Under the pieces are notes generated by a model. That model did no database searches, was not told where the DNA came from, and saw nothing but the letters and a program-made list of their open reading frames with translations. From the NCBI RefSeq assembly GCF_013388355.1, contig NZ_CP058246.1, positions 3,410,001-3,474,000 on the forward strand: a DNA stretch of 64,000 nucleotides. The letters are read 5' to 3'. Below are positions 27,239 to 36,948 of this stretch, in pieces; the stretch's first letter is position 1, and every line of letters begins with the position of its first letter. The DNA comes from Flavobacterium sp. LPB0248. Its GTDB lineage: Bacteria; Bacteroidota; Bacteroidia; Flavobacteriales; Flavobacteriaceae. The position numbers were made by a program, and so were the translations under genes.

Positions 27239-28084
27239 ATGAAGACAGTTAGGATAATCCCAAGATTAGATATAAAGGGGCCAAATTTGGTAAAGGGGAT
27301 TCATTTAGAAGGATTGAGAGTTTTAGGAAAACCAGCTGATTTTGCAAAATATTATTATGAGCAAGGAGCTGATGAATTAATGTTTATGGATGTAGTTGCA
27401 TCCTTATATGAACGAAATAGTTTGCATGACATAATATCGGAAACAGCTAAGAAGATTTTTATACCAATTACAGTTGGTGGAGGCTTAAGAACAATTTCAG
27501 ACATTAAAGAAGTTCTAAGAGTTGGAGCAGATAAAGTATGTTTAAATACTGCGGTTATAAAAAATCCACAGTTAATTAAGGATTCATCGAGAATGTTTGG
27601 ATCTTCGACAATTGTCGTAGCTATCGAGGCAATAAAAGAAGGGAACGGGAAATATTTAGCTTATACTGATAACGGAAGGGAATATACAGGAGTTGATGTT
27701 TTTGAATGGGCTCAAAAAATTGATGAGTTAGGCGCAGGTGAAATTGTAATTACTTCGGTTGACAGAGAAGGAACAGGTCAGGGATATGATATGGAACTTA
27801 TTTCTAAAGTTAGTAGTTTAGTGAGTATCCCTGTGATAGCTCATGGTGGTCCTGGAAATAAGCAGGATGTGGTGAAAGGATTAAAAGAAGGCCATGCTGA
27901 CGCGGCTATGATATCTTCATTATTTCATTACGATTTTATCAAAAATAACGAATCTAAAGCTTCAGATGACGAAGGCAATATAGAGTTTTTGAAACAAAAG
28001 AGAAGTTTCCACACTTTTGAGCCATGCAGTATATTTGACGTTAAAAAAGAACTTACTACTAATCAAATAGAATGTAGAATATAA
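27239..28084 (+). CDS. HisF-like ammonia-channel/synthase subunit for sugar amidination
   Basis: A (beta/alpha)8 HisF paralogue of 281 residues, longer than normal HisF (~252). Asp11 of the catalytic pair is kept (IIPRLDIKG), but the residue matching HisF Asp130 is Glu130 in VVAIEAIKEG, and the usual Cys before LDV is Arg. It forms a compact set with the HisH-like gene (one-base overlap) and the WbpG-type amidotransferase. In Pseudomonas O-antigen loci HisF2/HisH2 feed ammonia to WbpG to create an acetamidino group. Histidine synthesis itself is unlikely because no other his gene is nearby. Confidence 0.88.
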   Translation: MKTVRIIPRLDIKGPNLVKGIHLEGLRVLGKPADFAKYYYEQGADELMFMDVVASLYERNSLHDIISETAKKIFIPITVGGGLRTISDIKEVLRVGADKVCLNTAVIKNPQLIKDSSRMFGSSTIVVAIEAIKEGNGKYLAYTDNGREYTGVDVFEWAQKIDELGAGEIVITSVDREGTGQGYDMELISKVSSLVSIPVIAHGGPGNKQDVVKGLKEGHADAAMISSLFHYDFIKNNESKASDDEGNIEFLKQKRSFHTFEPCSIFDVKKELTTNQIECRI

Positions 28085-28746
28085 TGGATCAGATAAATAA
28101 AAAAGTGGTAATTATTGATTATCAATTAGGTAATTTATTTAGTGTTAAACAAGCTTGTGATGCAGTTGGCATGAACGCGATTTTAAGTTCGGATAAGAAT
28201 GATGTTTTAAACGCTGATGCTTTAATATTGCCAGGTGTAGGAGCTTTTAATGAAGCAATGACAAATCTTAATAATTTAGGTTTAGTCGAAGCTATTAAAG
28301 AAAAAGTGATAAACGAAAAAAAACCAATTTTTGGCATCTGTTTAGGACAGCAGTTATTGTTCACAGAAAGTGAAGAATTTGGAGCAGGTAACGGTCTGGA
28401 TTTGCTGCCTGGTGTGATTAAAAGATTTCCAGAACAGTATGAGGATAGAAAAATTAAAGTTCCACATATTGCTTGGAACAAAATTTACAAAACTGATACT
28501 ATAACTTGGGAAAATACTCCGCTTAAAGATTTAGAAAGTAATGAGTTTGTTTATTTTATTCATTCTTATTATGTTAAGCCTTCTAATGAATCTTGCGTAA
28601 TAACAAAGACTAATTACGATGGCATAGAATTTTGTTCAGCAGTATCATCTAATAATATATTTTCGACACAGTTCCATCCTGAAAAAAGTGCTGAAAAAGG
28701 AATTACAATCTATAAAAATTGGGCTTTAATTAACAACTTATTATAA
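28084..28746 (+). CDS. HisH-like glutamine amidotransferase subunit
   Basis: Class-I glutamine amidotransferase of 220 residues that releases ammonia from glutamine. The nucleophile is Cys86 in FGICLGQQLLF; the catalytic His and Glu lie in STQFHPEKS near the C-terminus. The oxyanion-loop sequence LPGVGAF is intact. It overlaps the HisF-like gene by one base and the WbpG-like gene by one base, so the three are almost certainly made together and form a complex that amidinates a sugar. Confidence 0.92.
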   Translation: MDQINKKVVIIDYQLGNLFSVKQACDAVGMNAILSSDKNDVLNADALILPGVGAFNEAMTNLNNLGLVEAIKEKVINEKKPIFGICLGQQLLFTESEEFGAGNGLDLLPGVIKRFPEQYEDRKIKVPHIAWNKIYKTDTITWENTPLKDLESNEFVYFIHSYYVKPSNESCVITKTNYDGIEFCSAVSSNNIFSTQFHPEKSAEKGITIYKNWALINNLL

Positions 28747-29975
28747 TGTCAGAGAAAAAATTTGAGGCTTTTTATGGCCTACCTAATGAAGTAAAGTTTT
28801 GTACAAAATGTATAATGTCTAATCAGAGACCTGCTTCTGCAATAGAATTTAAGCATACCGCAGATAGTAAAAAAACTACAATGAACTTTGATGAAGAAGG
28901 TGTTTGCGATGCTTGCAGAACGGCAGAAATTAAAGATAATATTGATTGGGGAATGCGAGAAGAGGAGCTTGTAAAGTTACTTGATAAGCATAGAAAAAAC
29001 GATGGTTCTTATGACTGCTTAGTGCCTGGAAGCGGTGGAAAAGATAGTGCTTATCAAGCCCATGTGCTTAAATATAAATATGGGATGAATCCACTTACGG
29101 TTACTTGGCCTCCGATTCTTTACACCGATTATGGTTTGCAAAATTGGAGAAATTGGTTAGATAGTGGTTTTGATAATATTTCATTTTATCGTAATGGTAA
29201 AGTAATGAAATTATTGACTAAATTATCTATTGAGAATTTAATGCACCCATTTCAAACCTTTATTTTGGGGCAAAAAAATTTAGCACCTAAAATTGCTGCC
29301 AAGCATGGAATTAACTTGATTTTTTATGGTGAAAATGAAGCAGAATATGGTAATCCTTTGGCTGATAACATGAGCTCTTTGAGGGATAAATCATATTATA
29401 GTTTTGATAATCTAGATGAAATTTATCTTGCTGGAGTCTCTATAAAAGAGTTAATGGAAAAATATGATGTAAGATTAAGTGATCTAATGGCGTACCTTCC
29501 TCCAAAAGTAGAAGATCTTGAAAAAGCAAATATAGAAGTACATTATCTTGGCTATTATTTAAAATGGACACCTCAAGAAGTATACTATTATGCAGTTGAA
29601 AACACTGGTTTTAAAGCGAGACCTCATAGAACGCAAGGTACTTATAGTAAATATAGTGGTATTGATGATAAAATTGATGACTTACATTTTTATACTACCT
29701 TTATTAAATTTGGAATAGGAAGAGCGTCTTATGATGCATCACAAGAAATAAGAAATAAGCATTTAACTAGAGAAGAAGGTGTAGCATTAGTTAGTCGTTT
29801 TGATGGAGAATTTCCTGATCGTTATTTTAATGATGTAATGACTTATCTGGATATGGACCCTAATTATTTTCATGAATTAGTTGATAAATTTAGATCTCCT
29901 CACTTATGGGGTAAAGATCAAGATGGTAATTGGAAATTGAGGCACAATGTTGCAAATACTGGATTAGATGATTAA
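28746..29975 (+). CDS. N-acetyl sugar amidotransferase (WbpG/PseA family)
   Basis: ATP-dependent PP-loop enzyme that converts an N-acetamido group to an acetamidino group using ammonia from the HisH/HisF pair. In 409 residues it has a four-cysteine zinc site (Cys19, Cys22, Cys54, Cys57) and the PP-loop SGGKDS at 96-101. PseA does this on pseudaminic acid and WbpG on a mannuronic acid derivative; here the gene follows a legionaminic-type pathway, so an amidino-legionaminic acid such as Leg5Am7Ac is the best guess. Which carbon is modified cannot be told from sequence. Confidence 0.9.
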   Translation: MSEKKFEAFYGLPNEVKFCTKCIMSNQRPASAIEFKHTADSKKTTMNFDEEGVCDACRTAEIKDNIDWGMREEELVKLLDKHRKNDGSYDCLVPGSGGKDSAYQAHVLKYKYGMNPLTVTWPPILYTDYGLQNWRNWLDSGFDNISFYRNGKVMKLLTKLSIENLMHPFQTFILGQKNLAPKIAAKHGINLIFYGENEAEYGNPLADNMSSLRDKSYYSFDNLDEIYLAGVSIKELMEKYDVRLSDLMAYLPPKVEDLEKANIEVHYLGYYLKWTPQEVYYYAVENTGFKARPHRTQGTYSKYSGIDDKIDDLHFYTTFIKFGIGRASYDASQEIRNKHLTREEGVALVSRFDGEFPDRYFNDVMTYLDMDPNYFHELVDKFRSPHLWGKDQDGNWKLRHNVANTGLDD

Positions 29976-29982
29976 AAAATAG

Positions 29983-30537
29983 ATGATTTCTGAAGTAAGA
30001 AATAAAATAAAATTTTGGAAGAATACTGATCGAATTGGACCTGATATTTTAGGTACATATTGGAGGCTATTTTTTAAAAGCAAAATGATTAAACTTTGTA
30101 AAAAAAAGTTTGGTCATTTTGCTGATGATGCTGATTTTAGACCAGGAGCATATGCTATTGGCTGTTCTCAAATCTCAATTGGGCGAAGAGTTGTTATTCG
30201 TCCAGGAACAATGTTACATGGCGAAACTGATACATTAAAAGATTCAATTGTAATTGAAGATGATGTATTAGTGGGGTGTGGTGTACATATATATGTTGAA
30301 AATCATCGTTTTATCAAACTGGATTTGCCAATAATTGATCAAGGGCATACGGAAGCTCGTAAAGTAATATTAAAAAAAGGATGTTGGATAGGTGCAAATG
30401 TAATAATATTGCCTGGAGTTACTATTGGTGAGAATTCAGTTGTTGGTGCAGGTTCAGTGGTTACAAAAGATGTGTCTGCAGGAGTTGTTGTGGCTGGAAA
30501 TCCAGCAAGAATTATTAAATCAATTGGGAATGAATGA
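29983..30537 (+). CDS. Hexapeptide-repeat acyltransferase
   Basis: 184-residue left-handed beta-helix acetyltransferase (WbbJ/maltose acetyltransferase type). Hexapeptide repeats begin about residue 60 ([15 protein letters not shown]), the catalytic-His region is [18 protein letters not shown], and the end has [24 protein letters not shown]. It sits between the amidination trio and the candidate nonulosonyltransferase, overlapping the latter by four bases. An O-acetylation of the nonulosonic acid or of the glycan is plausible; the target is not known. Confidence 0.85.
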   Translation: MISEVRNKIKFWKNTDRIGPDILGTYWRLFFKSKMIKLCKKKFGHFADDADFRPGAYAIGCSQISIGRRVVIRPGTMLHGETDTLKDSIVIEDDVLVGCGVHIYVENHRFIKLDLPIIDQGHTEARKVILKKGCWIGANVIILPGVTIGENSVVGAGSVVTKDVSAGVVVAGNPARIIKSIGNE

Positions 30538-31703
30538 TTAATAAAGTAATATATATAAATTATCAACCAATTACTTCAAAGTATTATTCCGACTATTATA
30601 TTGACAAATGTATCGAAAATGGAATTGATGTTGAGTATTGGGATGTTTCTAAATGGTATTTTCCAGAGGTTGTATTTAATTCTGATTTTGATTTTAAGAA
30701 TATTATCTATATTAAATCTTCAAAAGAATTTAAGAAACAATTATCGATTCAAGTCTTAGGATCTACATTTTTTGTTACTAACATTACTTATGAATTTAGA
30801 GCAATAAAATTATTTTTGGATCTTTCTTCACTTAATTGTAAAAAAGCATTTTTTGCACGCGGTATGCATCCTCTTCCTGAAACGGCTAAAAGTAGGAAAC
30901 TGAGTAAAATTATTTTATCCTTTAATTTTCGAAAATTATTAGTAGTAATAGAAAATAGAATTGCATTACTAATGAAGAAAGTTAATTTAGTAAAGCCATA
31001 CGATTATATTTTTAGGGCTGGCTCTTCTGGTGGTTTGACAATTGGATATGGGAGCGATTATGATTTAGGATTTGGGAAAATTAGGGAGATTAATTATTTT
31101 GACTATGACAAATATCAAACTATAGATAATTCTGAGCTTCTTATTGAAGGCAAATATTGTCTTTTTATTGATCAATATTTAGCATCTCATCCTGATATTG
31201 CAATTTGTGGATTAGAAAATGTAAATCCTAAACAATATTACTTTGAATTGAATAACTATTTTGATTATATTGAATTAAAGTATAGAGTAACTGTCGTTAT
31301 TGCAGCACACCCCAAAGCTGTAGATTATATTACTAGTAATCCTTTTTTCGGTAGAAAAATAGTTTTTAATAAAACTTGTGAATTAGTAAAAGATGCAGAA
31401 TTTGTTATGACACATCATAGTACTGCAATTAGTTTTCCTATTTTGTTTAAAAAACCAATTATTTTTTTAAATAGTTTAGAAATAAAAAGAGCAATGCCTT
31501 TTCTTTATGATTTAACTAATTTCCTTGCTAATTACTTAAATACAGAGGTTGTTGACCTGAATAATTTTGAAGATAACAAAGAGTTAAATTTAAATGTGAA
31601 CCTTGAAATTTATAATAATTATAAGTATAAGTTTTTGACATCAAAAGAGAGTGAAAGTCAATTAACATCGGATATATTTATTAAAACTCTACTTTCGCTA
31701 TAA
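30534..31703 (+). CDS. Unassigned protein with HP motif; candidate nonulosonyltransferase
   Basis: 389 residues not matching a family I can name with certainty. The C-terminal half resembles a GT-B glycosyltransferase: [14 protein letters not shown] (208-221), [12 protein letters not shown] (254-265) and [24 protein letters not shown] (289-312). An HP dipeptide followed by a Ser/Thr-rich motif is characteristic of bacterial sialyl- and polysialyltransferases and some capsule transferases that use CMP-sugars. It directly follows the genes that make and modify the CMP-nonulosonic acid and precedes the flippase with a one-base overlap. Alternatives are a generic capsule transferase or a modifying enzyme. 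Confidence 0.6.
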   Translation: MINKVIYINYQPITSKYYSDYYIDKCIENGIDVEYWDVSKWYFPEVVFNSDFDFKNIIYIKSSKEFKKQLSIQVLGSTFFVTNITYEFRAIKLFLDLSSLNCKKAFFARGMHPLPETAKSRKLSKIILSFNFRKLLVVIENRIALLMKKVNLVKPYDYIFRAGSSGGLTIGYGSDYDLGFGKIREINYFDYDKYQTIDNSELLIEGKYCLFIDQYLASHPDIAICGLENVNPKQYYFELNNYFDYIELKYRVTVVIAAHPKAVDYITSNPFFGRKIVFNKTCELVKDAEFVMTHHSTAISFPILFKKPIIFLNSLEIKRAMPFLYDLTNFLANYLNTEVVDLNNFEDNKELNLNVNLEIYNNYKYKFLTSKESESQLTSDIFIKTLLSL

Positions 31704-33238
31704 TGCAAAAATCTTATACAAAAAATTATCTAAAAATTTATCTTTGGCAGATCGTCTCTCTAATTTTAAATTTTCTTTCAATGTTTATAGTAATACCATA
31801 TCTTACTTCTGATCCGGAAATTTATGGTATATATACAATATGTATATCATTTTCAATTTTTCTTTCTTATGCTGATTTAGGATTTGTTGGGGCAGGACAA
31901 AAGTTTGCAGCAGAAAGTTATGCCCAAGGTAATAGGGAGGAGGAGGTTAAAATAATAGGATTTACTAATTTTGTTTTATTGTGTTTTCTACTTTTTTTTG
32001 GTATAACATTTTTTATTTTAAGCTTTCATCCGAACCTTATTGTGAAAGGAATTGATAGCATTGAAAAGGGGAATATTGCATCATCATTAGTCTTAACTCT
32101 AGCGGCTTTTACTCCAACAACTATTTTGCAACGTTTATTGCAAATGATTTTTGGAATCAGGATGGAAGATTTTATTGTACAACGTATTAATATTATTGGG
32201 AGTATCATAAAGATATCCTCTATTTTATGGTTTTTTAAGATTGGTAAATATGATATTGTTGGTTATTTTTTATTTACTCAAATAATAAACTTTCTATCTG
32301 CAATTTGTGCTTTGTTTATTGCAAAAAAGCGATATGATTATGATTTTAGATTCCTCATTAAATGTATTCGATTTAATAGAGAAGTATTTAATAAAACAAA
32401 GGGACTGGCATATACGAGTTTATTTGCTATTATTTCTTGGATTTTATATTATGAACTTGATACGATAGTCATTGGTAAATTTTTAGGAGCTCAACAAGTT
32501 GCAATTTTTGCTATTGGCTTAACTTTGCTATCGTTTTTCAGAAATATATTTGGGATACTATTTTCTCCCTTCAATGTGAGATTTAATCATTTTATTGGAA
32601 TGGGAGACGAGAGTAGTTTAAGATTATTCTATTTGCAAATAGTTGCAATTTTAGCTCCTGTCATAGTTTTCCCTATAATTACTATAGCAATGATGGCAAG
32701 ACCATTTGTGCTCACATGGGTAGGTGTAGACTATTCTGACTCCATATCTGTAGTTCAAGTTTTAGTTTTCTGTAATATTTTTGCTTTTATTACTTATCCA
32801 ACAAATTTTATGTTAGTTGCCAAAGAACATCAAAAGGCGTTGTATTTAGTAAATACGTTACTGCCTTTTATTTATTGGGGAGGAATTGTTTTTACATTTA
32901 ATTTTTTTGGTGTTAATTCTTTTGCAGTTTTTAAACTAGTAGCTTTTGTGGTTTCTGCCTGTATTTTGTATAAAATGATGGTAGATTATTTGAGCTTAAC
33001 TTTAATTGAATCATTTAAAATAATTTTTTTACCAATGGTGATTCCTTTATTTTTTTTAATTCTTACTACTATGGTGGCTAAAGATTTTTTACCTGTTGTT
33101 AAGTCAAAAATTAATTTTATTGAAGTGGTAATGGTGTCAGGAATTTTGTTGGTTCTAACTTTTATTATTCAATATTTTGTTTCTATTACATGGAGAGAAA
33201 TTTTGAGAAAAATAATTAAAGCAGTAAAGGTTAGTTAG
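31703..33238 (+). CDS. wzx: O-unit flippase (Wzx)
   Basis: Polytopic inner-membrane protein of 511 residues with roughly 12-14 hydrophobic helices and short loops, matching the polysaccharide transporter (PST/MATE-like) family. It should translocate the undecaprenyl-linked repeat unit to the periplasm. Typical features are the N-terminal IPYLTSDPEIYGIYTI and a conserved YADLGF segment. Coding is strongly AT-rich like its neighbours up to about 44 kb. The polymerase at 38823 completes a Wzx/Wzy system. Confidence 0.92.
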   Translation: MQKSYTKNYLKIYLWQIVSLILNFLSMFIVIPYLTSDPEIYGIYTICISFSIFLSYADLGFVGAGQKFAAESYAQGNREEEVKIIGFTNFVLLCFLLFFGITFFILSFHPNLIVKGIDSIEKGNIASSLVLTLAAFTPTTILQRLLQMIFGIRMEDFIVQRINIIGSIIKISSILWFFKIGKYDIVGYFLFTQIINFLSAICALFIAKKRYDYDFRFLIKCIRFNREVFNKTKGLAYTSLFAIISWILYYELDTIVIGKFLGAQQVAIFAIGLTLLSFFRNIFGILFSPFNVRFNHFIGMGDESSLRLFYLQIVAILAPVIVFPIITIAMMARPFVLTWVGVDYSDSISVVQVLVFCNIFAFITYPTNFMLVAKEHQKALYLVNTLLPFIYWGGIVFTFNFFGVNSFAVFKLVAFVVSACILYKMMVDYLSLTLIESFKIIFLPMVIPLFFLILTTMVAKDFLPVVKSKINFIEVVMVSGILLVLTFIIQYFVSITWREILRKIIKAVKVS

Positions 33239-33329
33239 AATGGAAAAGCTTTCTTAATATTTTACATCTGTAAATAATTTTGATACGTGGAACTATAGTT
33301 ATCATACTTAAATTTTTTATTTTGACAAT

Positions 33330-34544
33330 ATGAATATTTGTTTTTTTACAGAAAACTATTATATAGGAGGACTTGATACATTCATTATAAATCTAATTAA
33401 CCATTGGCCAAATAACTCTGATAAAATTACTATTATTTGTAATTTTTCACATCCTGGTAATAGCATAATTGAAAAAAAAATTGTAAGGCCTAATGTTTTT
33501 TATAAAAGGCATAAGTTGTTAATGTTTAATGATGTAGAATCTAAGTTTAATGCTAGATTTAAGTTTCTATTTAAACCGTTTTTTTTTATTTTAAGATATT
33601 TCTTTTTTATATATTATATTATAAAATTAGACAAGGTCTTTAATGTTGATTATTATGATGAATTGATGATAATTAATGGTGGATATCCTGGTGGATGGTC
33701 TTGTAGAGCGGCTACTATTTTTTGGGGATTAAAAAAGAAGAAAAAGTCGATTCATAATTTCCATAATTTTGCTGAACCACCAAGGTTAATCGTAAAAATG
33801 TTTGAAAACTTTATTGATTCGTTAGTTAATAAATATACTAGCTTTTTTGTAACCGTTTCAAAAGTCTGCATGGATTCCTTAAAAAAACGAGAAAGTATTA
33901 AACAGAATAAGAATATTCAATTTATTTACAATGGTATAGGTGAAAAAAGTTTGGTTTTGCCTGTCAATATTAGGAAAGAATTAGGTTTAGATCGAGAATC
34001 AAAGATTTGTTTGCTATTGGCGACATTTGAAAAACGAAAAGGGCACAAATTTTTAATTGATGTTTTTCAAGAAGTTTTTAAGACTGAATATAACGCTTTT
34101 TTAGTTTGTTGCGGTTATGGTAGTAAAGAAGAAAGGCTATCCATACAGAATTATATTAATTCTTTAGGTCTCGCAAAAAACATTTTTTTATTAGATTATC
34201 GAGAGGATGCAGCTAGCATTTTGGCAGATTCAGATTTATTAGTTATTTCATCCAAGGAATTTGAATCCTTTGGATTAACTGCTATTGAGGGAATGAAACA
34301 TAGTATTGCAGTTATTAGCACTAATACTGGAGGATTAAAAGAGGTAATTGCGGATGGAGAAGGCGGTTTTTTATTTGATTATGGAGATGTTGATGGCTTT
34401 TCTGGAAAAGTAAAAGAATTATTACGTGACAATTCTAAACGAATAGATCAAGGAAAATTAGGACGTGAAAGATTTGTTAATTATTTTACAGCTAATAAAA
34501 TGGCAAAATCATACAGGGATTTGATGAATAGTAATAATGTCTAA
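33330..34544 (+). CDS. Glycosyltransferase family 4 (GT-B)
   Basis: 404 residues with a GT4-type C-terminal domain: LLATFEKRKGHKFLIDVF (donor-domain start, near 227), and the E-x7-E region in SKEFESFGLTAIEGM followed by AVISTNTGGLKEVIADGEGG. The N-terminal half is hydrophobic in places (FKPFFFILRYFFFIYYIIK), which may anchor it to the membrane. Sugar and linkage are unknown. It follows the flippase after 91 bases in which nothing recognisable is seen. Confidence 0.9.
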   Translation: MNICFFTENYYIGGLDTFIINLINHWPNNSDKITIICNFSHPGNSIIEKKIVRPNVFYKRHKLLMFNDVESKFNARFKFLFKPFFFILRYFFFIYYIIKLDKVFNVDYYDELMIINGGYPGGWSCRAATIFWGLKKKKKSIHNFHNFAEPPRLIVKMFENFIDSLVNKYTSFFVTVSKVCMDSLKKRESIKQNKNIQFIYNGIGEKSLVLPVNIRKELGLDRESKICLLLATFEKRKGHKFLIDVFQEVFKTEYNAFLVCCGYGSKEERLSIQNYINSLGLAKNIFLLDYREDAASILADSDLLVISSKEFESFGLTAIEGMKHSIAVISTNTGGLKEVIADGEGGFLFDYGDVDGFSGKVKELLRDNSKRIDQGKLGRERFVNYFTANKMAKSYRDLMNSNNV

Positions 34545-34619
34545 AATGGTTTATTTAAATACTTATAATTAATTCGATTAATTTTCTTTGAAATTTTAAA
34601 TTAAAATTCCTATAAATAT

Positions 34620-35417
34620 ATGAAAACAGTGATACTTTGTGGTGGATATGGTACTCGAATTCGAGATGTAGCTGAAGATATACCAAAGCCAATGATCCCA
34701 ATAGGTGGGAAGCCAATAATTTGGCATATAATGAAAACTTATGCATACTATGGATATACAAATTTTGTTTTATGTATGGGTTATAAAAGTGAAGTGATAA
34801 AAGATTTTTTTATTAATTATGAATTGCGAAGTGCAGATGTTACAATTCAGTTAGGCAAAAAATCAGAGCAAGTTATTTCTGAAGCTAATCATGATGAAGA
34901 TGGTTGGCGTATTAGTCTAGCAGAAACAGGACTTAAATCGATGACAGGAGCTAGGGTTAAAAAGATAAAGAAATATATAGGTGAAGATTCACATTTTATG
35001 TTGACATATGGAGATGGAGTTGGTGATATTGACATAGATGCTTTAGTAAAATTTCATAAGTCACATGGAAAAATGGTTACTCTTACAGGAGTGAGACCAC
35101 CAGGAAGATTTGGTGAGTTAGGTATAGATGAAGATGGAACTACCATAACTGGATTTAATGAAAAGCCTCAAGCAAGTGGTGGTCGCATTAACGGTGGGTA
35201 TTTTGTTTGTAATAGAGAGTTTTTAGATTTACTTAGTGATGCTGAAGATTTGGTATTGGAGCAAGAACCTATGAAAAAACTTGTAGAATTGAGAGAATTA
35301 AAAGTTTTTGAACACGATGGATTTTGGCAACCAATGGATACTTCTAGAGAGTATTCTTTATTAAATGAACTTTATAATAACAAGAAGGCACCTTGGGTAA
35401 AATGGAAAATAAAATAG
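34620..35417 (+). CDS. rfbF: Glucose-1-phosphate cytidylyltransferase
   Basis: Makes CDP-glucose, first step of CDP-linked deoxysugars. The signature VILCGGYGTRIRDVAEDIPKP (residues 4-24) is the RfbF/DdhA form, and TYGDGVGDIDI and GVRPPGRFGEL are also typical. Length 265 fits. The next gene, overlapping by 16 bases, is the CDP-glucose 4,6-dehydratase. Confidence 0.95.
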   Translation: MKTVILCGGYGTRIRDVAEDIPKPMIPIGGKPIIWHIMKTYAYYGYTNFVLCMGYKSEVIKDFFINYELRSADVTIQLGKKSEQVISEANHDEDGWRISLAETGLKSMTGARVKKIKKYIGEDSHFMLTYGDGVGDIDIDALVKFHKSHGKMVTLTGVRPPGRFGELGIDEDGTTITGFNEKPQASGGRINGGYFVCNREFLDLLSDAEDLVLEQEPMKKLVELRELKVFEHDGFWQPMDTSREYSLLNELYNNKKAPWVKWKIK

Positions 35418-36517
35418 TTTTTGGAGATATCTATCGGGATAAAAAGGTTTTGGTTACTGGTAATACCGGATTTAAAGGATCTTGGTTATGCACTTGGCTT
35501 ATTTCACTTGGCGCAGATGTTTATGGAATTTCTAATGAAATACCTACGAATCCATCAATGTTCGATGAATTGGGGCTAACCAATAAAATGACACACTATT
35601 TTGCGGATGTTCGCGATTTAGAATCGATCAGTCAAATCATTAATGATGTGGAGCCACATTTTTTGTTTCATTTAGCAGCACAGCCGATTGTTTCTTTGTC
35701 GTACAGTGAACCAATTGATACAATTTCAATAAATGTGATGGGTACAGCAAATGTTCTTGAGGTATTGCGTAAATATCCAAAACCATGTACTTCTATAATA
35801 ATCACAAGTGATAAATGTTATGATAATGTAGAATGGATTTATGGATATAAAGAAACGGACGCTGTAGGAGGTAAAGATATTTATAGTGGTAGTAAGGGTG
35901 CAGCAGAATTAGTTTTTAAGTCGTATTATCATTCATTCTTTAAAAAAGAAGATGGTTTAGTCCAAATTGCCTCAGCGCGAGCTGGAAATGTAATCGGTGG
36001 TGGTGATTGGGCATTGGATAGAATAATTCCAGATTGCATGCGTTCATGGAGTGAAGGTAAAGTAGTAGAGATTAGAAGTCCTAAAGCAACTCGTCCTTGG
36101 CAACATGTTTTGGAGCCCTTGAGTGGATATTTACAATTAGGAGAGCGTTTATATAAGGATCATAGTTTGAATGGAGAAAGTTTTAATTTTGGACCAAAAC
36201 CCGAATATAATCATACAGTTCAAGAAATATTAGAAGATATGAGTCTTAGATGGCATTTTGAAAATTCAAAGGATGCTTATCGAGTAACAGGGAATATTAA
36301 ATTTTATGAGGCTGGCTTGTTGAAATTGAATTGCGATAAAGCGTTATTTCATTTTCAATGGAAACCAACACTTGATTATCAAACATTAATAGAATATACT
36401 AGTGATTGGTATTATGAGTTTTATAAAAATAAAGAGAATATGTTCAACTATACAGTTTCTCAAATTAAAGGATACGAAAATTTAGCTAAACGTGAAAATA
36501 TTGCATGGACAAGATAA
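35402..36517 (+). CDS. rfbG: CDP-glucose 4,6-dehydratase
   Basis: Converts CDP-glucose to CDP-4-keto-6-deoxyglucose. The ATG at 35402 is preferred to a TTG three codons earlier; it overlaps rfbF by 16 bases. Family motifs: VLVTGNTGFKGSWLCTWL with the GNTGFKG loop specific to RfbG, ITSDKCYDN, and Tyr-x3-Lys in YSGSKGAAE. 371 residues. No DdhC-type PLP dehydrase follows, so the keto sugar is not 3-deoxygenated by a gene in this window. Confidence 0.95.
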   Translation: MENKIVFGDIYRDKKVLVTGNTGFKGSWLCTWLISLGADVYGISNEIPTNPSMFDELGLTNKMTHYFADVRDLESISQIINDVEPHFLFHLAAQPIVSLSYSEPIDTISINVMGTANVLEVLRKYPKPCTSIIITSDKCYDNVEWIYGYKETDAVGGKDIYSGSKGAAELVFKSYYHSFFKKEDGLVQIASARAGNVIGGGDWALDRIIPDCMRSWSEGKVVEIRSPKATRPWQHVLEPLSGYLQLGERLYKDHSLNGESFNFGPKPEYNHTVQEILEDMSLRWHFENSKDAYRVTGNIKFYEAGLLKLNCDKALFHFQWKPTLDYQTLIEYTSDWYYEFYKNKENMFNYTVSQIKGYENLAKRENIAWTR

Positions 36518-36948
36518 CAGTTGATCAGGTTTTGTTGACCCCATTGAAAAGAATACATCATCCTAAGGGTGATGTATTTCATGGTATGAAAAAAACTGAC
36601 CCAGGTTTTTTAGGATTTGGCGAGGCATATTTTTCTACAATTAATTATCAAGATACCAAGCCTTGGAAAAAACACTTTGAAATGACATTGAATTTTGTCG
36701 TACCAGTAGGTGAAATAAGATTTGTGATATATGATGATAGGGAGGGTAGTCCAACAAATGGTAATTTTATGGATATTACCTTGGGAGAGAATAACTATCA
36801 AAGGATTACGATACCTCCAGGAGTGTGGGTGTCATTTAATGGAGTTGGTTCGAAATACAATTTATTATTGAATTTAGCCAATCTAGAGCATGATTCAAAT
36901 GAAATTGAACGTAAAGAAAACTTATCCGATATAAATTATCAATGGTAG
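36505..36948 (+). CDS. RmlC-like cupin epimerase of the CDP-sugar branch
   Basis: 147-residue single cupin related to dTDP-4-dehydrorhamnose 3,5-epimerase. RmlC-like features are HHPKGDVFHGMKKTDPGF at the N-terminus and RITIPPGVWVSFNG in the second cupin motif. It overlaps rfbG by 13 bases and the SDR gene by seven, so it almost certainly acts on CDP-4-keto-6-deoxyglucose, inverting C3, C5 or both. It is shorter than RmlC (~180 residues), as is common for single-site epimerases. Confidence 0.8.
   Translation: MDKITVDQVLLTPLKRIHHPKGDVFHGMKKTDPGFLGFGEAYFSTINYQDTKPWKKHFEMTLNFVVPVGEIRFVIYDDREGSPTNGNFMDITLGENNYQRITIPPGVWVSFNGVGSKYNLLLNLANLEHDSNEIERKENLSDINYQW

Noticed and set aside
27239-28746. 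Histidine biosynthesis genes hisF and hisH.
   Set aside because: They overlap a WbpG-type amidotransferase and lie inside a nonulosonic acid block, no other his gene is near, and the HisF active site is altered.
34592-34608. Palindrome AATTTTAA-A-TTAAAATT before rfbF.
   Set aside because: Pure A/T palindromes of this size are common by chance in such DNA, there is no promoter box or T-tract beside it, and nothing supports an operator.
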